This document shows, piece by piece, positions 28,136 to 38,807 of a stretch of DNA of 64,000 nucleotides (position 1 is the first letter of the stretch; every line of letters begins with the position of its first letter). Below the pieces are notes generated by a model. The model saw nothing but the letters and a program-made list of their open reading frames with translations, did no database searches and was not told where the DNA came from. Position numbers and translations under genes: made by a program. The DNA is taken from contig NZ_JBCNYA010000019.1 in assembly GCF_049727805.1 (NCBI RefSeq), positions 1 through 64,000 on the forward strand. Reading direction: 5' to 3'. This DNA is from Frateuria_A sp049727805 (GTDB taxonomy: Bacteria; Pseudomonadota; Gammaproteobacteria; Xanthomonadales; Rhodanobacteraceae).

Positions 28136-29743
28136 ATGAAATCCCCCAGCATGTTCCGCGGGCTGCTCTCGTTCAGCAGCATGACGATGATCTCCCGCGT
28201 ACTCGGCCTGGTGCGCGACATGGCGATCAACTCGGCCTTCGGCGCCAATGCGGCGACCGACGCCTTCTGGGTCGCCTTCCGCATTCCCAACTTCATGCGC
28301 CGATTGTTCGCCGAGGGCTCGTTCTCCACCGCCTTCGTGCCGGTGTTCACCGAGGTGAAGGAGAAGGGCAGCCACGCGGACCTCAAGGACCTGATGGCGC
28401 GCGTCTCCGGCACGCTCGGCGGCGTGCTGCTGGTGGTCACGGCGATCGGGCTGATCTTCGCGCCCGAGGTGACCATGCTGTTTTCGCCGGGCGCGCTGGA
28501 CGAGCCGAAGAAGTTCACGCTGACGGTGGAGCTGCTGCGGCTGACCTTCCCGTTCCTATTGTTCGTCTCGCTGACGGCGCTGTGTGGCGGCGCGCTCAAC
28601 AGTTTCCACCGCTTCGGCCTGCCCGCGCTGACGCCGGTGATCCTCAACCTGTGCATGATCGCCGGCGCACTGTGGCTGTCGAAGTGGCTGCAGACGCCGA
28701 TCCTGGCGCTGGGCTGGGCGATCCTGGCCGCCGGCATCCTGCAGCTCCTGTTCCAGTTGCCGGCGCTGCGCGGGCTGGATCTGCTCGCGATGCCGCGCTG
28801 GGGCTGGAGCCATCCACAGGTGCGCCGGATCATGCGGCTGATGGTGCCGACGCTGTTCGGCTCCTCGGTGGCGCAGATCAACCTGCTGCTGGACACCGTG
28901 ATCGCCTCGCTGCTGATCGCCGGCTCGCAGAGCTGGCTGTCGCAGGCGGACCGTTTCCTGGAACTGCCGCTGGGCGTGTTCGGCGTGGCGTTGGGCACGG
29001 TCATCCTGCCTTCGCTGTCGCGCCATCACGTCACCACCGATCGCACCGGCTTTTCCAGCGCGCTCGACTGGGGCCTGCGCACCACGCTGCTGATCGCCGT
29101 GCCGGCGATGTTCGGCCTGATGCTGCTGGCCGAACCGCTGGTAGCGACGCTGTTCCAGCATGGCCGCTTCAACGCCTTCGACACGCGCATGGCCACGCTG
29201 TCGATCACCGCACTGAGCTTCGGCCTGCCGGCGTTCGCGCTGGTCAAGGTGCTGCTGCCGGCGTTCTACGCGCGGCAGGACACGCGCACGCCGGTGCGCG
29301 CGGGCGTCGCTTCGCTGGTCGCCAACATGGCGCTGAACGTGCTGTTCGTGGCGCTGCTGTTCGCGCTGTGGGCCACGCCGGCGCAGAAGCAGGCGCCTTG
29401 GCTGCAGGCGCTGGCGGAAGTGCCTGGCCTGCACATGGCGCTGGGCATGGCCAGCGCGCTGGCGAGCTATATCAACCTGGGCCTGTTGTGGCGCTGGCTC
29501 AAGCAGGCCGGGGTGTACGAGCGCCAGCGCGGCTGGGCGCGGCATTTCGTGCGGCTGGCGGTGGCCTGCGCAGCGATGGTGGCGGTGCTGCTGCTGGGAC
29601 GCTGGCTGTGGCAGGACTGGACGTCCGTACCGACGTTCACGCGCGTGTGGCACCTGGCAGTGCTGGTCGCGGCTGGCGGGCTGACCTACGTGGTGGCCCT
29701 GTTCGCGATGGGCTTCCGGGTGCGCGAGCTGCGCGGGGTGTGA
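28136..29743 (+). CDS. murJ: Lipid II flippase MurJ
   Basis: Integral membrane flippase that moves lipid II to the periplasmic side for peptidoglycan synthesis. The 535-residue protein has about 14 predicted membrane segments. Conserved MurJ stretches include MISRVLGLVRDMAINSAFG near the start, FWVAFRIPNFMRRLFAEGSFS, and YARQDTRTPV in the second half. Start at MKSPSMFRG. It lies divergent from rpsT and upstream of ribF, the usual gammaproteobacterial order. Confidence 0.96.
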   Translation: MKSPSMFRGLLSFSSMTMISRVLGLVRDMAINSAFGANAATDAFWVAFRIPNFMRRLFAEGSFSTAFVPVFTEVKEKGSHADLKDLMARVSGTLGGVLLVVTAIGLIFAPEVTMLFSPGALDEPKKFTLTVELLRLTFPFLLFVSLTALCGGALNSFHRFGLPALTPVILNLCMIAGALWLSKWLQTPILALGWAILAAGILQLLFQLPALRGLDLLAMPRWGWSHPQVRRIMRLMVPTLFGSSVAQINLLLDTVIASLLIAGSQSWLSQADRFLELPLGVFGVALGTVILPSLSRHHVTTDRTGFSSALDWGLRTTLLIAVPAMFGLMLLAEPLVATLFQHGRFNAFDTRMATLSITALSFGLPAFALVKVLLPAFYARQDTRTPVRAGVASLVANMALNVLFVALLFALWATPAQKQAPWLQALAEVPGLHMALGMASALASYINLGLLWRWLKQAGVYERQRGWARHFVRLAVACAAMVAVLLLGRWLWQDWTSVPTFTRVWHLAVLVAAGGLTYVVALFAMGFRVRELRGV

Positions 29744-29801
29744 GGCCTGCTGCCTCCGGCGCGAACAGCGGGGGCTGCACGGGCCGGCTGCACGGCTCTC
29801 G

Positions 29802-29813
29802 TATACTGCCCGG
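29802..29813 (+). promoter_or_regulatory. -10 box for a predicted leaderless ribF transcript
   Basis: TATACT is followed by six bases and the ribF ATG. No good -35 is visible. Confidence 0.5.
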
Positions 29814-30767
29814 ATGACGACACTATCCCGGGACCTTGCAGGCCCCTGCCTGGCGCCCGAAGGCAGCGTGGTGGCCATCGGCGCCTTCGACGGCCTGCAT
29901 CGCGGACACCAGGCCCTGCTGGCCGAGGTGCGCGTCCGCGCCCAGGCACTCGACGCGGTGCCGGCGGTGGTCAGTTTCGAACCCTTGCCGCGGGCATACT
30001 TCTCGCCCGAGCCGGTTCCGCGGCTTTCCAGCGTACGCGAGAAGCTCAGGGGCTTTGCCGCCGCCGGCGTGGCGCAGGCGCTGTTGCTGCGTTTCAACGC
30101 GGCGCTGACCGCGATGTCCGCGGAGGATTTCGTGCAGCGCGTGCTGCTCACTCGGCTGGCGGCGCGGGAGGTCTGGGTCGGCGAGGATTTCCGTTTCGGC
30201 CACAAGCGTGCTGGCGACGTCGCGCTGCTCGAGCGTATGGGCGCGGAACGGGGTTTCATCACGCGGGTGATGCCGCCCGTGCTGCTGGATGGCGCGCGCG
30301 TATCGGCGACGCGCGTGCGCGCGCTGCTGGCCGCCGGTGAGTTTGCCGGGGCCGCGCCGCTGCTGGGCCGGCCGTTCGTGATCGACGGACGGGTCGAGCG
30401 CGGCAACCAGCTCGGCCGCGCGCTGGGTTTCCCGACCGCCAACATCCACCTGCGCGGGCGGGTCAGCCCCATCCAGGGGATCTTTGCCGTGCGCGTCGGG
30501 CTCGGCGAGGCGCCGTGCAGCTGGCCGGGCGTGGCGTCGCTGGGCCTGCGGCCTACGGTCAACCAGGTCGCCCAGCCGGTGCTGGAGGTGTGCCTGTTCG
30601 ACTTCGAGGGCGACCTGTACGGCCGGCGCATGGCCGTGGAGTTCGTCGCCAAGCTGCGTGACGAACAGAAGTTCGACGGCCTGGAGGCGCTGACCGCGCA
30701 GATGCACGAGGATGCCCGCCAGGCGCGCGAACTGCTGGGCATGAATCCGCGGCTGGCCGAGGCCTGA
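29814..30767 (+). CDS. ribF: Bifunctional riboflavin kinase / FAD synthetase
   Basis: Makes FMN and then FAD. The N-terminal nucleotidyltransferase domain (1-about 185) has GAFDGLHRGHQALL and VGEDFRFGHKRAGD. The C-terminal riboflavin kinase domain has GRALGFPTANIHL and the LRPTVN and EVCLFDFEGDLYG segments. Length is 317 residues. It sits in the conserved murJ-(rpsT)-ribF-ileS-lspA-ispH neighbourhood. Confidence 0.97.
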   Translation: MTTLSRDLAGPCLAPEGSVVAIGAFDGLHRGHQALLAEVRVRAQALDAVPAVVSFEPLPRAYFSPEPVPRLSSVREKLRGFAAAGVAQALLLRFNAALTAMSAEDFVQRVLLTRLAAREVWVGEDFRFGHKRAGDVALLERMGAERGFITRVMPPVLLDGARVSATRVRALLAAGEFAGAAPLLGRPFVIDGRVERGNQLGRALGFPTANIHLRGRVSPIQGIFAVRVGLGEAPCSWPGVASLGLRPTVNQVAQPVLEVCLFDFEGDLYGRRMAVEFVAKLRDEQKFDGLEALTAQMHEDARQARELLGMNPRLAEA

Positions 30768-30867
30768 CGCCGCTCGTTCCCCTACCGCATCGCAGCAATT
30801 TCCACTATTTTCAGAGGTTCGCCGGCGCGTTTCGCGCCTTCCGGCGTCGCCCCACGGACAGCCCCAC

Positions 30868-33729
<2,862 letters not shown>

Positions 33730-33842
33730 CTTCCATAAAAAACTCCGTTCGCCCTGGCGTCTGGGCGCCTGCCGCGCATGCCCTTCGGCTTCGCCGCTGC
33801 GCCAAGGTGAACGATGTCGGATAACCCGCTTCGGACTGGCCC

Positions 33843-34343
33843 ATGCACCCCAAACCCAACGCCTTGCCCTGGTTGCTGCTTTCCCTGCTGGTCATCGGCC
33901 TCGATCAGCTCACCAAGCTGTGGGCGCTGCACGCGTTGCAGCCGGCCGGCATGCCGCACCCGGTGATTCCCGGGTTCCTCAACTGGACGCTGGCCTTCAA
34001 CACCGGCGCGGCCTTCAACTTCCTGGCCGACAGCACCGGCTGGCAGCGCTGGTTTTTCGTGGTGCTGGCGCTGGTGATCAGCAGCACGCTGGTCGTATGG
34101 CTGGCGCGCACCCCACGCCGCGACTGGCGCACCGCCTTGCCGCTGGCTTTCATCGTCGGCGGCGCGCTGGGCAACCTGGTCGACCGCCTGCATGCGGCGC
34201 AGGTGACCGACTTCATCCAGGTCTACTACCGGCAGTGGAGCTTTCCGGTGTTCAACGTGGCCGACTGCGGCATTACCGTCGGCGCGGTGCTGCTGATCCT
34301 GTTCGGCCTGCGGAGCGGGAAGGTCGCCGGCGACGTGCGATAA
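33843..34343 (+). CDS. lspA: Lipoprotein signal peptidase (SPase II)
   Basis: Inner-membrane aspartyl protease that cleaves signal peptides before the lipidated Cys. The 166-residue protein has four membrane segments. The catalytic Asp pair lies in GNLVDRLHAAQVTDF and FPVFNVADCGI. A likely local client is the prophage-encoded lipoproteins. It is followed seven bases later by ispH. Confidence 0.96.
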   Translation: MHPKPNALPWLLLSLLVIGLDQLTKLWALHALQPAGMPHPVIPGFLNWTLAFNTGAAFNFLADSTGWQRWFFVVLALVISSTLVVWLARTPRRDWRTALPLAFIVGGALGNLVDRLHAAQVTDFIQVYYRQWSFPVFNVADCGITVGAVLLILFGLRSGKVAGDVR

Positions 34344-34350
34344 TCCAGCG
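34339..34350 (+). promoter_or_regulatory. -10 box for a predicted leaderless ispH transcript
   Basis: GATAAT, which includes the TAA stop of lspA, is followed by six bases and the ispH ATG. It could give ispH an independent leaderless mRNA in addition to read-through from ileS-lspA. Confidence 0.4.
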
Positions 34351-35319
34351 ATGCCCATGGACATCCTTCTCGCCAATCCCCGCGGCTTCTGTGCCGGCGT
34401 CGACCGCGCCATCGCGATCGTCGAACGTGCGCTGGAGTCCTACGGCGCGCCGATCTACGTGCGCCACGAAGTGGTGCACAACCGCTACGTGGTGGAGAAG
34501 CTGCGCGCCGACGGCGCCATCTTCGTCGAGGAACTGCACGAGGTGCCCGATGGCGCCACGGTGATCTTCAGCGCTCACGGCGTCTCGCAGGCGGTGCGCG
34601 AGGAGGCCGGCCAGCGTGCGCTGAAGGTGTTCGACGCCACCTGTCCGCTGGTCACCAAGGTGCATATGGAAGTCGCTCGACTGGGCCGCACCGGGCGTAG
34701 CGTGGTGCTGATCGGGCATGCCGGCCACCCGGAGGTAGAAGGCACCATGGGGCAGTGGAATCCCGCCAACAGCGGCGAGATCCTGCTGGTTGAATCGGTC
34801 GAGGACGTGGCCTCGCTGGCACCGCGCTTCCCGCACGAGCTCTCCTACGTCACCCAGACCACGCTTTCGGTGGACGACACCAAGGCGATCATCGCCGCGC
34901 TGCGCGAACGCTTCCCCGACGTCGAGGGACCGCGCAAGGACGACATCTGCTACGCCACGCAGAACCGCCAGGATGCCGTGCGCCGGCTGGCCGCGGCGGT
35001 CGACCTGGTGCTGGTGGTCGGCTCGGTCAACAGCTCCAACTCCAACCGCCTGCGTGAGCTGGCCGAGAAGCAGGGCGTACGCGCCTTCCTGATCGACGGC
35101 GCCGAGCACATCGAGCGAAGCTGGCTCGAGGGCGTCGCGCGCATCGGCATCACCGCCGGCGCCTCGGCGCCGGACAAGCTGGTACGCGACGTGATCGCCC
35201 GGCTGCAATCCTGGGGCGCCGGCGACGTGCGCGAGCTGCAGGGCGAGGCCGAAACGATCACCTTCGCGCTGCCCCGCGAGCTGCGCCTGGACGGCGGCAG
35301 CGTGCCCGCCAGCCTCTGA
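34351..35319 (+). CDS. ispH: 4-hydroxy-3-methylbut-2-enyl diphosphate reductase
   Basis: Last enzyme of the MEP isoprenoid pathway, yielding IPP and DMAPP. The 322-residue [4Fe-4S] protein has its three cluster Cys in RGFCAGVDRA (about residue 13), DATCPLVTKVH (about 97) and DICYATQNRQ (about 198). The proton-relay Glu lies in the GHPEVEGTMGQ region. An in-frame ATG two codons later is possible as start. Followed by a strong terminator facing the tRNA. Confidence 0.97.
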   Translation: MPMDILLANPRGFCAGVDRAIAIVERALESYGAPIYVRHEVVHNRYVVEKLRADGAIFVEELHEVPDGATVIFSAHGVSQAVREEAGQRALKVFDATCPLVTKVHMEVARLGRTGRSVVLIGHAGHPEVEGTMGQWNPANSGEILLVESVEDVASLAPRFPHELSYVTQTTLSVDDTKAIIAALRERFPDVEGPRKDDICYATQNRQDAVRRLAAAVDLVLVVGSVNSSNSNRLRELAEKQGVRAFLIDGAEHIERSWLEGVARIGITAGASAPDKLVRDVIARLQSWGAGDVRELQGEAETITFALPRELRLDGGSVPASL

Positions 35320-35339
35320 CGCGAGGCGGTACCAGGAAA

Positions 35340-35369
35340 GCAAAAGGCCCGCTCGCGCGGGCCTTTTTC
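35340..35369. terminator. Bidirectional intrinsic terminator between ispH and tRNA-Thr
   Basis: AAAAGGCCCGC-TCGC-GCGGGCCTTTTT: T tract on the plus strand for ispH, and the A run serves the minus-strand tRNA transcript. Confidence 0.9.
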
Positions 35370-35374
35370 GTGTC

Positions 35375-35450
35375 TGGTGCCGGAAATAGGATTCGAACCT
35401 ACGACCTACGCATTACGAATGCGCCGCTCTACCAACTGAGCTATTCCGGC
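35375..35450 (-). tRNA. tRNA-Thr (anticodon CGT)
   Basis: On the minus strand the sequence begins GCCGGAATAGCTCAGTTGG and ends TTCCGGC-A-CCA, so CCA is encoded. The seven-base acceptor stem pairs fully. The anticodon loop TTCGTAA gives anticodon CGT, reading ACG. The T arm is GTAGGTTCGAATCCTAT. It closely resembles E. coli thrW-type tRNA. Length 76 bases. The prophage right end lies about 110 bp upstream of its 5' end and leaves its promoter intact. Confidence 0.98.
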
Positions 35451-35463
35451 TAAAGAGGCGGAA

Positions 35464-35492
35464 ATTCTACGGATCGACCCCGGTGCACGCAA
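35464..35492 (-). promoter_or_regulatory. Predicted promoter of tRNA-Thr
   Basis: On the minus strand TTGCGT and TAGAAT are separated by 17 bases, about 14 bases before the mature 5' end of the tRNA. It lies outside the prophage, 67 bp from its terminus. Confidence 0.65.
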
Positions 35493-35558
35493 GCGCGCGT
35501 GGCATGGCAAGCTTCGGGGCCGGGTGGGGGCGCATGGATGGAAGGGGACGCCGCCCGC

Positions 35559-35603
35559 TGTAAGCGGCCACTTAGTTTGCAAAACCGGGACACTTGCTTT
35601 GCA
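35559..35603. repeat. Prophage right end with transposase-binding direct repeats
   Basis: TGTAAGC at 35559 is followed by GGCCACTTAGTTTGCA (35566-35581) and GGACACTTGCTTTGCA (35588-35603). They match at 13 of 16 positions and are 22 bp apart. Terminal TG and repeats one or two helical turns apart are the hallmark of MuA-type transposase sites. The five bases outside (CCCGC) are the expected target duplication, but its partner is beyond the window. Confidence 0.75.
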
Positions 35604-35653
35604 GGGTCGCGCGCGGGGTGCTTAAAGGGCGTTTGAAGGCCATCGAAAGGGGC

Positions 35654-35950
35654 TCAGTCGGTGGCCCAAACGCCGCGTCGGCGATCATCCGATCGGGCGA
35701 CCAACTCCTGGAGCCTGGCCAGCGTGTCGTCCTCATAGTCCGGCACCCTGATCCACAGCGTCGGGAGGGCCTTGGTGACCTCAGGCTCCGTGTCCCGGTG
35801 GTACAGCCGGCCGATGCGCCGATCGGGCCTCAACGGCACGTAGGAGCGGTCACCGGCGGTGGCTGAAACGACCGGGTAGCGATCCAAGAGCTCGGAGGTA
35901 ACCTCCTCTTCCCTGACGTCGAGATCCTGCTGGCTAACGTGGTTCTGCAT
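35654..35950 (-). CDS. Prophage right-end protein of unknown function (98 aa)
   Basis: A 98-residue acidic-to-neutral soluble protein that I do not recognise. It contains LWIRVPDYEDDTLARLQELV, suggestive of a helical C-terminal part. GGAGGGAA lies 6 bases before its ATG, which supports expression. Last phage gene before the right terminus, 48 bases after the 148-residue gene and in the same direction as the methyltransferase. Confidence 0.7.
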   Translation of the reverse strand: MQNHVSQQDLDVREEEVTSELLDRYPVVSATAGDRSYVPLRPDRRIGRLYHRDTEPEVTKALPTLWIRVPDYEDDTLARLQELVARSDDRRRGVWATD

Positions 35951-35998
35951 GGTTCCCTCCCTTGTGGTCCAGGGGCGAAGGATACGCCAACAGCGCGA

Positions 35999-36445
35999 TC
36001 AGGCCCCGGCGCGTGGCCGGCGCGGAAGCGCCGCGTCAAGCAGGCTGGTGCCGTTGGTCTCGTCCCACGGTCTGCTGCCCAGCTTGATGCCGAAGCGGCT
36101 CGCCAGGCGCAGGACCGCCGCGCTCCAGTAGCCCTGGCTGTGTGCCAGGTGCTGCAGCACCACGCAGGCCCATCGCCGGTCAATCTGTTCTTCAGCCAGC
36201 AGCCCCAGCAGGTGAACCTGGACCAGGGCGATGCGCGGCAGCACGTGAGAGAGCGGCTCGCCTGGCGCCACCCGGTCAAGCCAAGGCGACGGAGGTGTCA
36301 ACTCGCCGACCTTCCACTCCGCGTCCCGGCCACCCCAGACGACACCGTTCGGCATCCGCCTGGCCTCGGCCAGCTTGGCATGCACGCGCAGCTGCAGCCG
36401 CGCAAGGCTCGCCACGGTGGCGAGGATGACAGCCCGATCTTCCAT
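35999..36445 (-). CDS. Prophage right-end protein of unknown function (148 aa)
   Basis: A 148-residue, largely helical, soluble protein with no recognised domain. Leu/Ala-rich helices (ILATVASLARLQLRVHAKLAEAR and LPRIALVQVHLLGLLAEEQ regions) surround a Trp-rich loop. It starts 36 bases after the methyltransferase stop, so the two are probably co-transcribed. The position corresponds to Mu's com/mom region, where anti-restriction functions sit; that role is only suggested by place. Confidence 0.65.
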   Translation of the reverse strand: MEDRAVILATVASLARLQLRVHAKLAEARRMPNGVVWGGRDAEWKVGELTPPSPWLDRVAPGEPLSHVLPRIALVQVHLLGLLAEEQIDRRWACVVLQHLAHSQGYWSAAVLRLASRFGIKLGSRPWDETNGTSLLDAALPRRPRAGA

Positions 36446-36481
36446 CGCTGGGATGATACGAGCATCGGCGGCGCAACCTGG

Positions 36482-37276
36482 TCAAAACAGGCCGGCAGGC
36501 TCGGCCTGGACGTCCCAGCTGAAGATCAGCACCTCGCCCACGTCCTTGGCCTTGGCGCCGCCGGCGACGGTGTAGGAGTGCTCCGCACGCTCGATGTGGA
36601 AGCAACCGAACAGTTCGCGGATGGCGGGATGGTCATTGGGGGTCAGGATCGCCCGGCCTTTGATGCTGCCTAGGGTGGCGGCCAGCGCCTGGTACTGCTC
36701 CCAGCCGAAGTCTACGCCGTAGCCCTCGGTCTGCCAGTAGGGCGGGTCCATGAAGAACAGCGTGTGCGGCCGATCGTACTTGGCCACGCAGTCTGCCCAC
36801 GGCAGGTGTTCGATGTAGGCGTTGGCCAGGCGAAGGTGCGCGGCCGAGAGCGTCTCCTCCAGCCGGAGCAGATTCAGGCCTGGCGGCGCGGTGGTAGCCG
36901 TGCCGTAGGTCTGTCCCTCGATCTTGCCGCCGAAGGCACTCTGTTGGAGGTAGTAGAAGCGCGCCGCGCGCTGGATGTCCGTCAGCGTCTCGGGCCGGGT
37001 CATCTTGAGCCACTCGAACACCTTGCGGCTGGAGAGCGCCCATTTGAACTGGCGCACGAACTCCTCGAGGTGGTTCTGCACCACCCGGTAGAGGTTGATC
37101 AGCTCACCGTTGATGTCGTTGAGTACCTCGACATCGCTGGGTGCCTTCAAGAAGAACAACGCAGCGCCGCCCGCGAAGGGCTCGACGTAGCAGGTATGCG
37201 TGTTGTCAAAGAACTTGAAGATTCGGTCGGCCAGTCGGCGCTTTCCGCCGAGCCAGGGAATGATGGGTAGAGCCAC
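36482..37276 (-). CDS. D12-class N6-adenine DNA methyltransferase
   Basis: Methylates adenine in DNA, probably protecting phage DNA from host restriction. From the GTG at 37276 the protein has 264 residues. The D12 motifs are in order: PWLGGKRRLADRI (7-19) and VEPFAGGAALFF (31-42) for S-adenosylmethionine, an ND pair at 53-54, and catalytic DPPY at 177-180. GGAG lies about 7 bases before the GTG, and the upstream codons have no family match. No restriction enzyme is adjacent, so it is an orphan methylase. It occupies the place of Mu mom. Confidence 0.88.
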   Translation of the reverse strand: MALPIIPWLGGKRRLADRIFKFFDNTHTCYVEPFAGGAALFFLKAPSDVEVLNDINGELINLYRVVQNHLEEFVRQFKWALSSRKVFEWLKMTRPETLTDIQRAARFYYLQQSAFGGKIEGQTYGTATTAPPGLNLLRLEETLSAAHLRLANAYIEHLPWADCVAKYDRPHTLFFMDPPYWQTEGYGVDFGWEQYQALAATLGSIKGRAILTPNDHPAIRELFGCFHIERAEHSYTVAGGAKAKDVGEVLIFSWDVQAEPAGLF

Positions 37277-37529
37277 ACGCGTCTCCGCTTCTGAGATCAA
37301 GGTTGCGTAGCCTTGTCTTCGCCGGTACCGGCTAGGGGCTTCGCTTGATCCACGGCACACGTGGAGAGGGGTCGCGCTGTTGGCGCAGCGCGATGCCCCG
37401 AAACTTCTAGATCGCGACGCGGAAGCGGCCAGCGCTTCGCGCGCGCGCGGGAACTTGGCGACGGTAATGGCGCGACGCCGCTCCGGCGTGAGAAGCTCCC
37501 GTGCCAGACCAATCGGAGCGCCATCCCTT
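37277..37529. promoter_or_regulatory. Divergent control region between the methyltransferase and oxygenase genes
   Basis: This 253-bp gap separates two divergent cargo genes. It contains the perfect palindrome GCCGGTACCGGC near 37320 and the hairpin TCGCGCTG-TTGGCG-CAGCGCGA near 37374. I see no convincing sigma-70 promoter in either direction. Confidence 0.4.
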
Positions 37530-38276
37530 ATGGACAGCATGATCGACTACGAGCGGCTTGAAGCGGCAGTCGCGCGGGGCCATCAGGAATACGTCACCGC
37601 GGATCCATTCCCGCACATCGCCATGCCCGACTTCTTGCCCGAGGCGTCGCTGCGGCGTGTGATCGACGATTTCCCCACCCCCGAAGCCATCAGCGACTGG
37701 CGCCGCGCCGACGCGTTGGACGACGCCGGCCGCATCGCTCAAGTGAAAAAGCTCGGATATAGCAACGTCCTTAAGCTCGCGCCGTCGCTGCGCGCGCTGA
37801 TCGCCGAATTGAACAGCGCACCATTCCTTATTCATCTCTCGAAGTTGACAGGAATACATCACCTGCTGCCCGATCCGATGTTGTCCGGTGGCGGCATCCA
37901 CCAGTACCTGCCGGGCGCCGTCTTGCGGGTGCACGCAGACTTCAACCGTCTCGGCGGCTACGAGTTGGACCGCCGACTCAACCTGCTGTTGTACCTCAAC
38001 GAAAGCTGGCAACCCGAATGGGGCGGCGACCTGGAACTGTGGGATCGCGACATGCGCCGGTGCGTAAGGAAGATTGCGCCCCGGAGCAATACCTGCGTGG
38101 TCTTTTCTACGACCAGCGATTCCTACCACGGCATGCCAGATCCTCTCACCTGCCCGGAAGGCGTGACCCGCAAGTCCCTCGCCCTGTACTACTACACGAA
38201 TGGGCGCCCGGATCATGAGCGCACACCGAGGCACTCAACGCTCTGGCAGGAGCGGCCCGACGAAGTCGCATCCTGA
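37530..38276 (+). CDS. 2OG-Fe(II) oxygenase family protein, prophage cargo on opposite strand
   Basis: Predicted iron and 2-oxoglutarate-dependent dioxygenase of 248 residues. The iron triad is His135 and Asp137 in LRVHADFN with His200 in SDSYHGMPDPL. Arg214 in VTRKSLALYYY is the 2-oxoglutarate anchor. The fold resembles the prolyl 4-hydroxylase/PKHD-like group, whose members hydroxylate proteins or small molecules. ATG at 37530 is preceded by CGGAG. It is transcribed against the phage late genes, convergent with the fibre-assembly gene and divergent from the methyltransferase, so it looks like an independent cargo gene. Substrate unknown. Confidence 0.82.
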   Translation: MDSMIDYERLEAAVARGHQEYVTADPFPHIAMPDFLPEASLRRVIDDFPTPEAISDWRRADALDDAGRIAQVKKLGYSNVLKLAPSLRALIAELNSAPFLIHLSKLTGIHHLLPDPMLSGGGIHQYLPGAVLRVHADFNRLGGYELDRRLNLLLYLNESWQPEWGGDLELWDRDMRRCVRKIAPRSNTCVVFSTTSDSYHGMPDPLTCPEGVTRKSLALYYYTNGRPDHERTPRHSTLWQERPDEVAS

Positions 38277-38298
38277 GGATGTCCGTCAGGCCGCTGCA

Positions 38299-38805
38299 TC
38301 AGGCAGTCGCGCCAGGCGAATGAACCACCCAACCGAATTGTTCGGGCTTCGGAAGCTGGGCGATAACGTCCTGTGAGGTAGGGATGGTGCTGGGCGGGTT
38401 GGCAAGAGCGTCCTGCTGCCATTGGTAGCAGGCTGGCCAGACCGCGTCTCGCCATGCCAGCGCCGCCGCCGCGTCGTTGGCGTACTGCTGCACGGAGCTG
38501 CTCAGGTACGAAATGCAGGTGAATAGCGAGTCGTAGCCGTTGCCCCGAGCGGTCTCGTCGAGCCACGCCTGCACGTCTCCCATCAGCGCCGCCGCCGCGG
38601 TCGCCAGGACCTCGCTAAGGGATGGCGCACCAGGAGGCGACAAAACACCATCGACGACCGTATAGCCGGGCGTGGCGATGCAGTCCAGCCACTGCGTGTC
38701 GGTAATTTGGAGCGCCGACACGCCGTCCGGCGGCGGGCTGTCCTCGGAATCGTAGAACGCGATGATCTGGCCGTTCGAATTATAGGCTGCGAGTTTCTGT
38801 CCCAT
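38299..38805 (-). CDS. Putative tail fibre assembly protein
   Basis: A 168-residue protein directly after the fibre gene (three bases between). The N-terminal ~50 residues (NGQIIAFYDSEDSPPPDG and QWLDCIATPGYTVVDG) resemble tail fibre assembly proteins. The rest is helical with many Trp (AWRDAVWPACYQWQQDAL). Likely a chaperone for fibre folding or attachment. Start at MGQKLAAYN chosen because the upstream codons overlap the fibre gene. Confidence 0.68.
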   Translation of the reverse strand: MGQKLAAYNSNGQIIAFYDSEDSPPPDGVSALQITDTQWLDCIATPGYTVVDGVLSPPGAPSLSEVLATAAAALMGDVQAWLDETARGNGYDSLFTCISYLSSSVQQYANDAAAALAWRDAVWPACYQWQQDALANPPSTIPTSQDVIAQLPKPEQFGWVVHSPGATA

Positions 38806-38807
38806 GC

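Noticed and set aside
35375..35603. tRNA-integrated (tyrosine integrase) genomic island
   Set aside because: The tRNA 3' end points away from the prophage, no attachment-site duplication of the tRNA is seen, and the element has Mu-type termini and gene order.
36482..37540. 352-residue version of the methyltransferase starting at 37540
   Set aside because: The extra 88 N-terminal residues have no methylase similarity and would overlap the divergent oxygenase start; GTG at 37276 has a ribosome binding site and begins at the family core.
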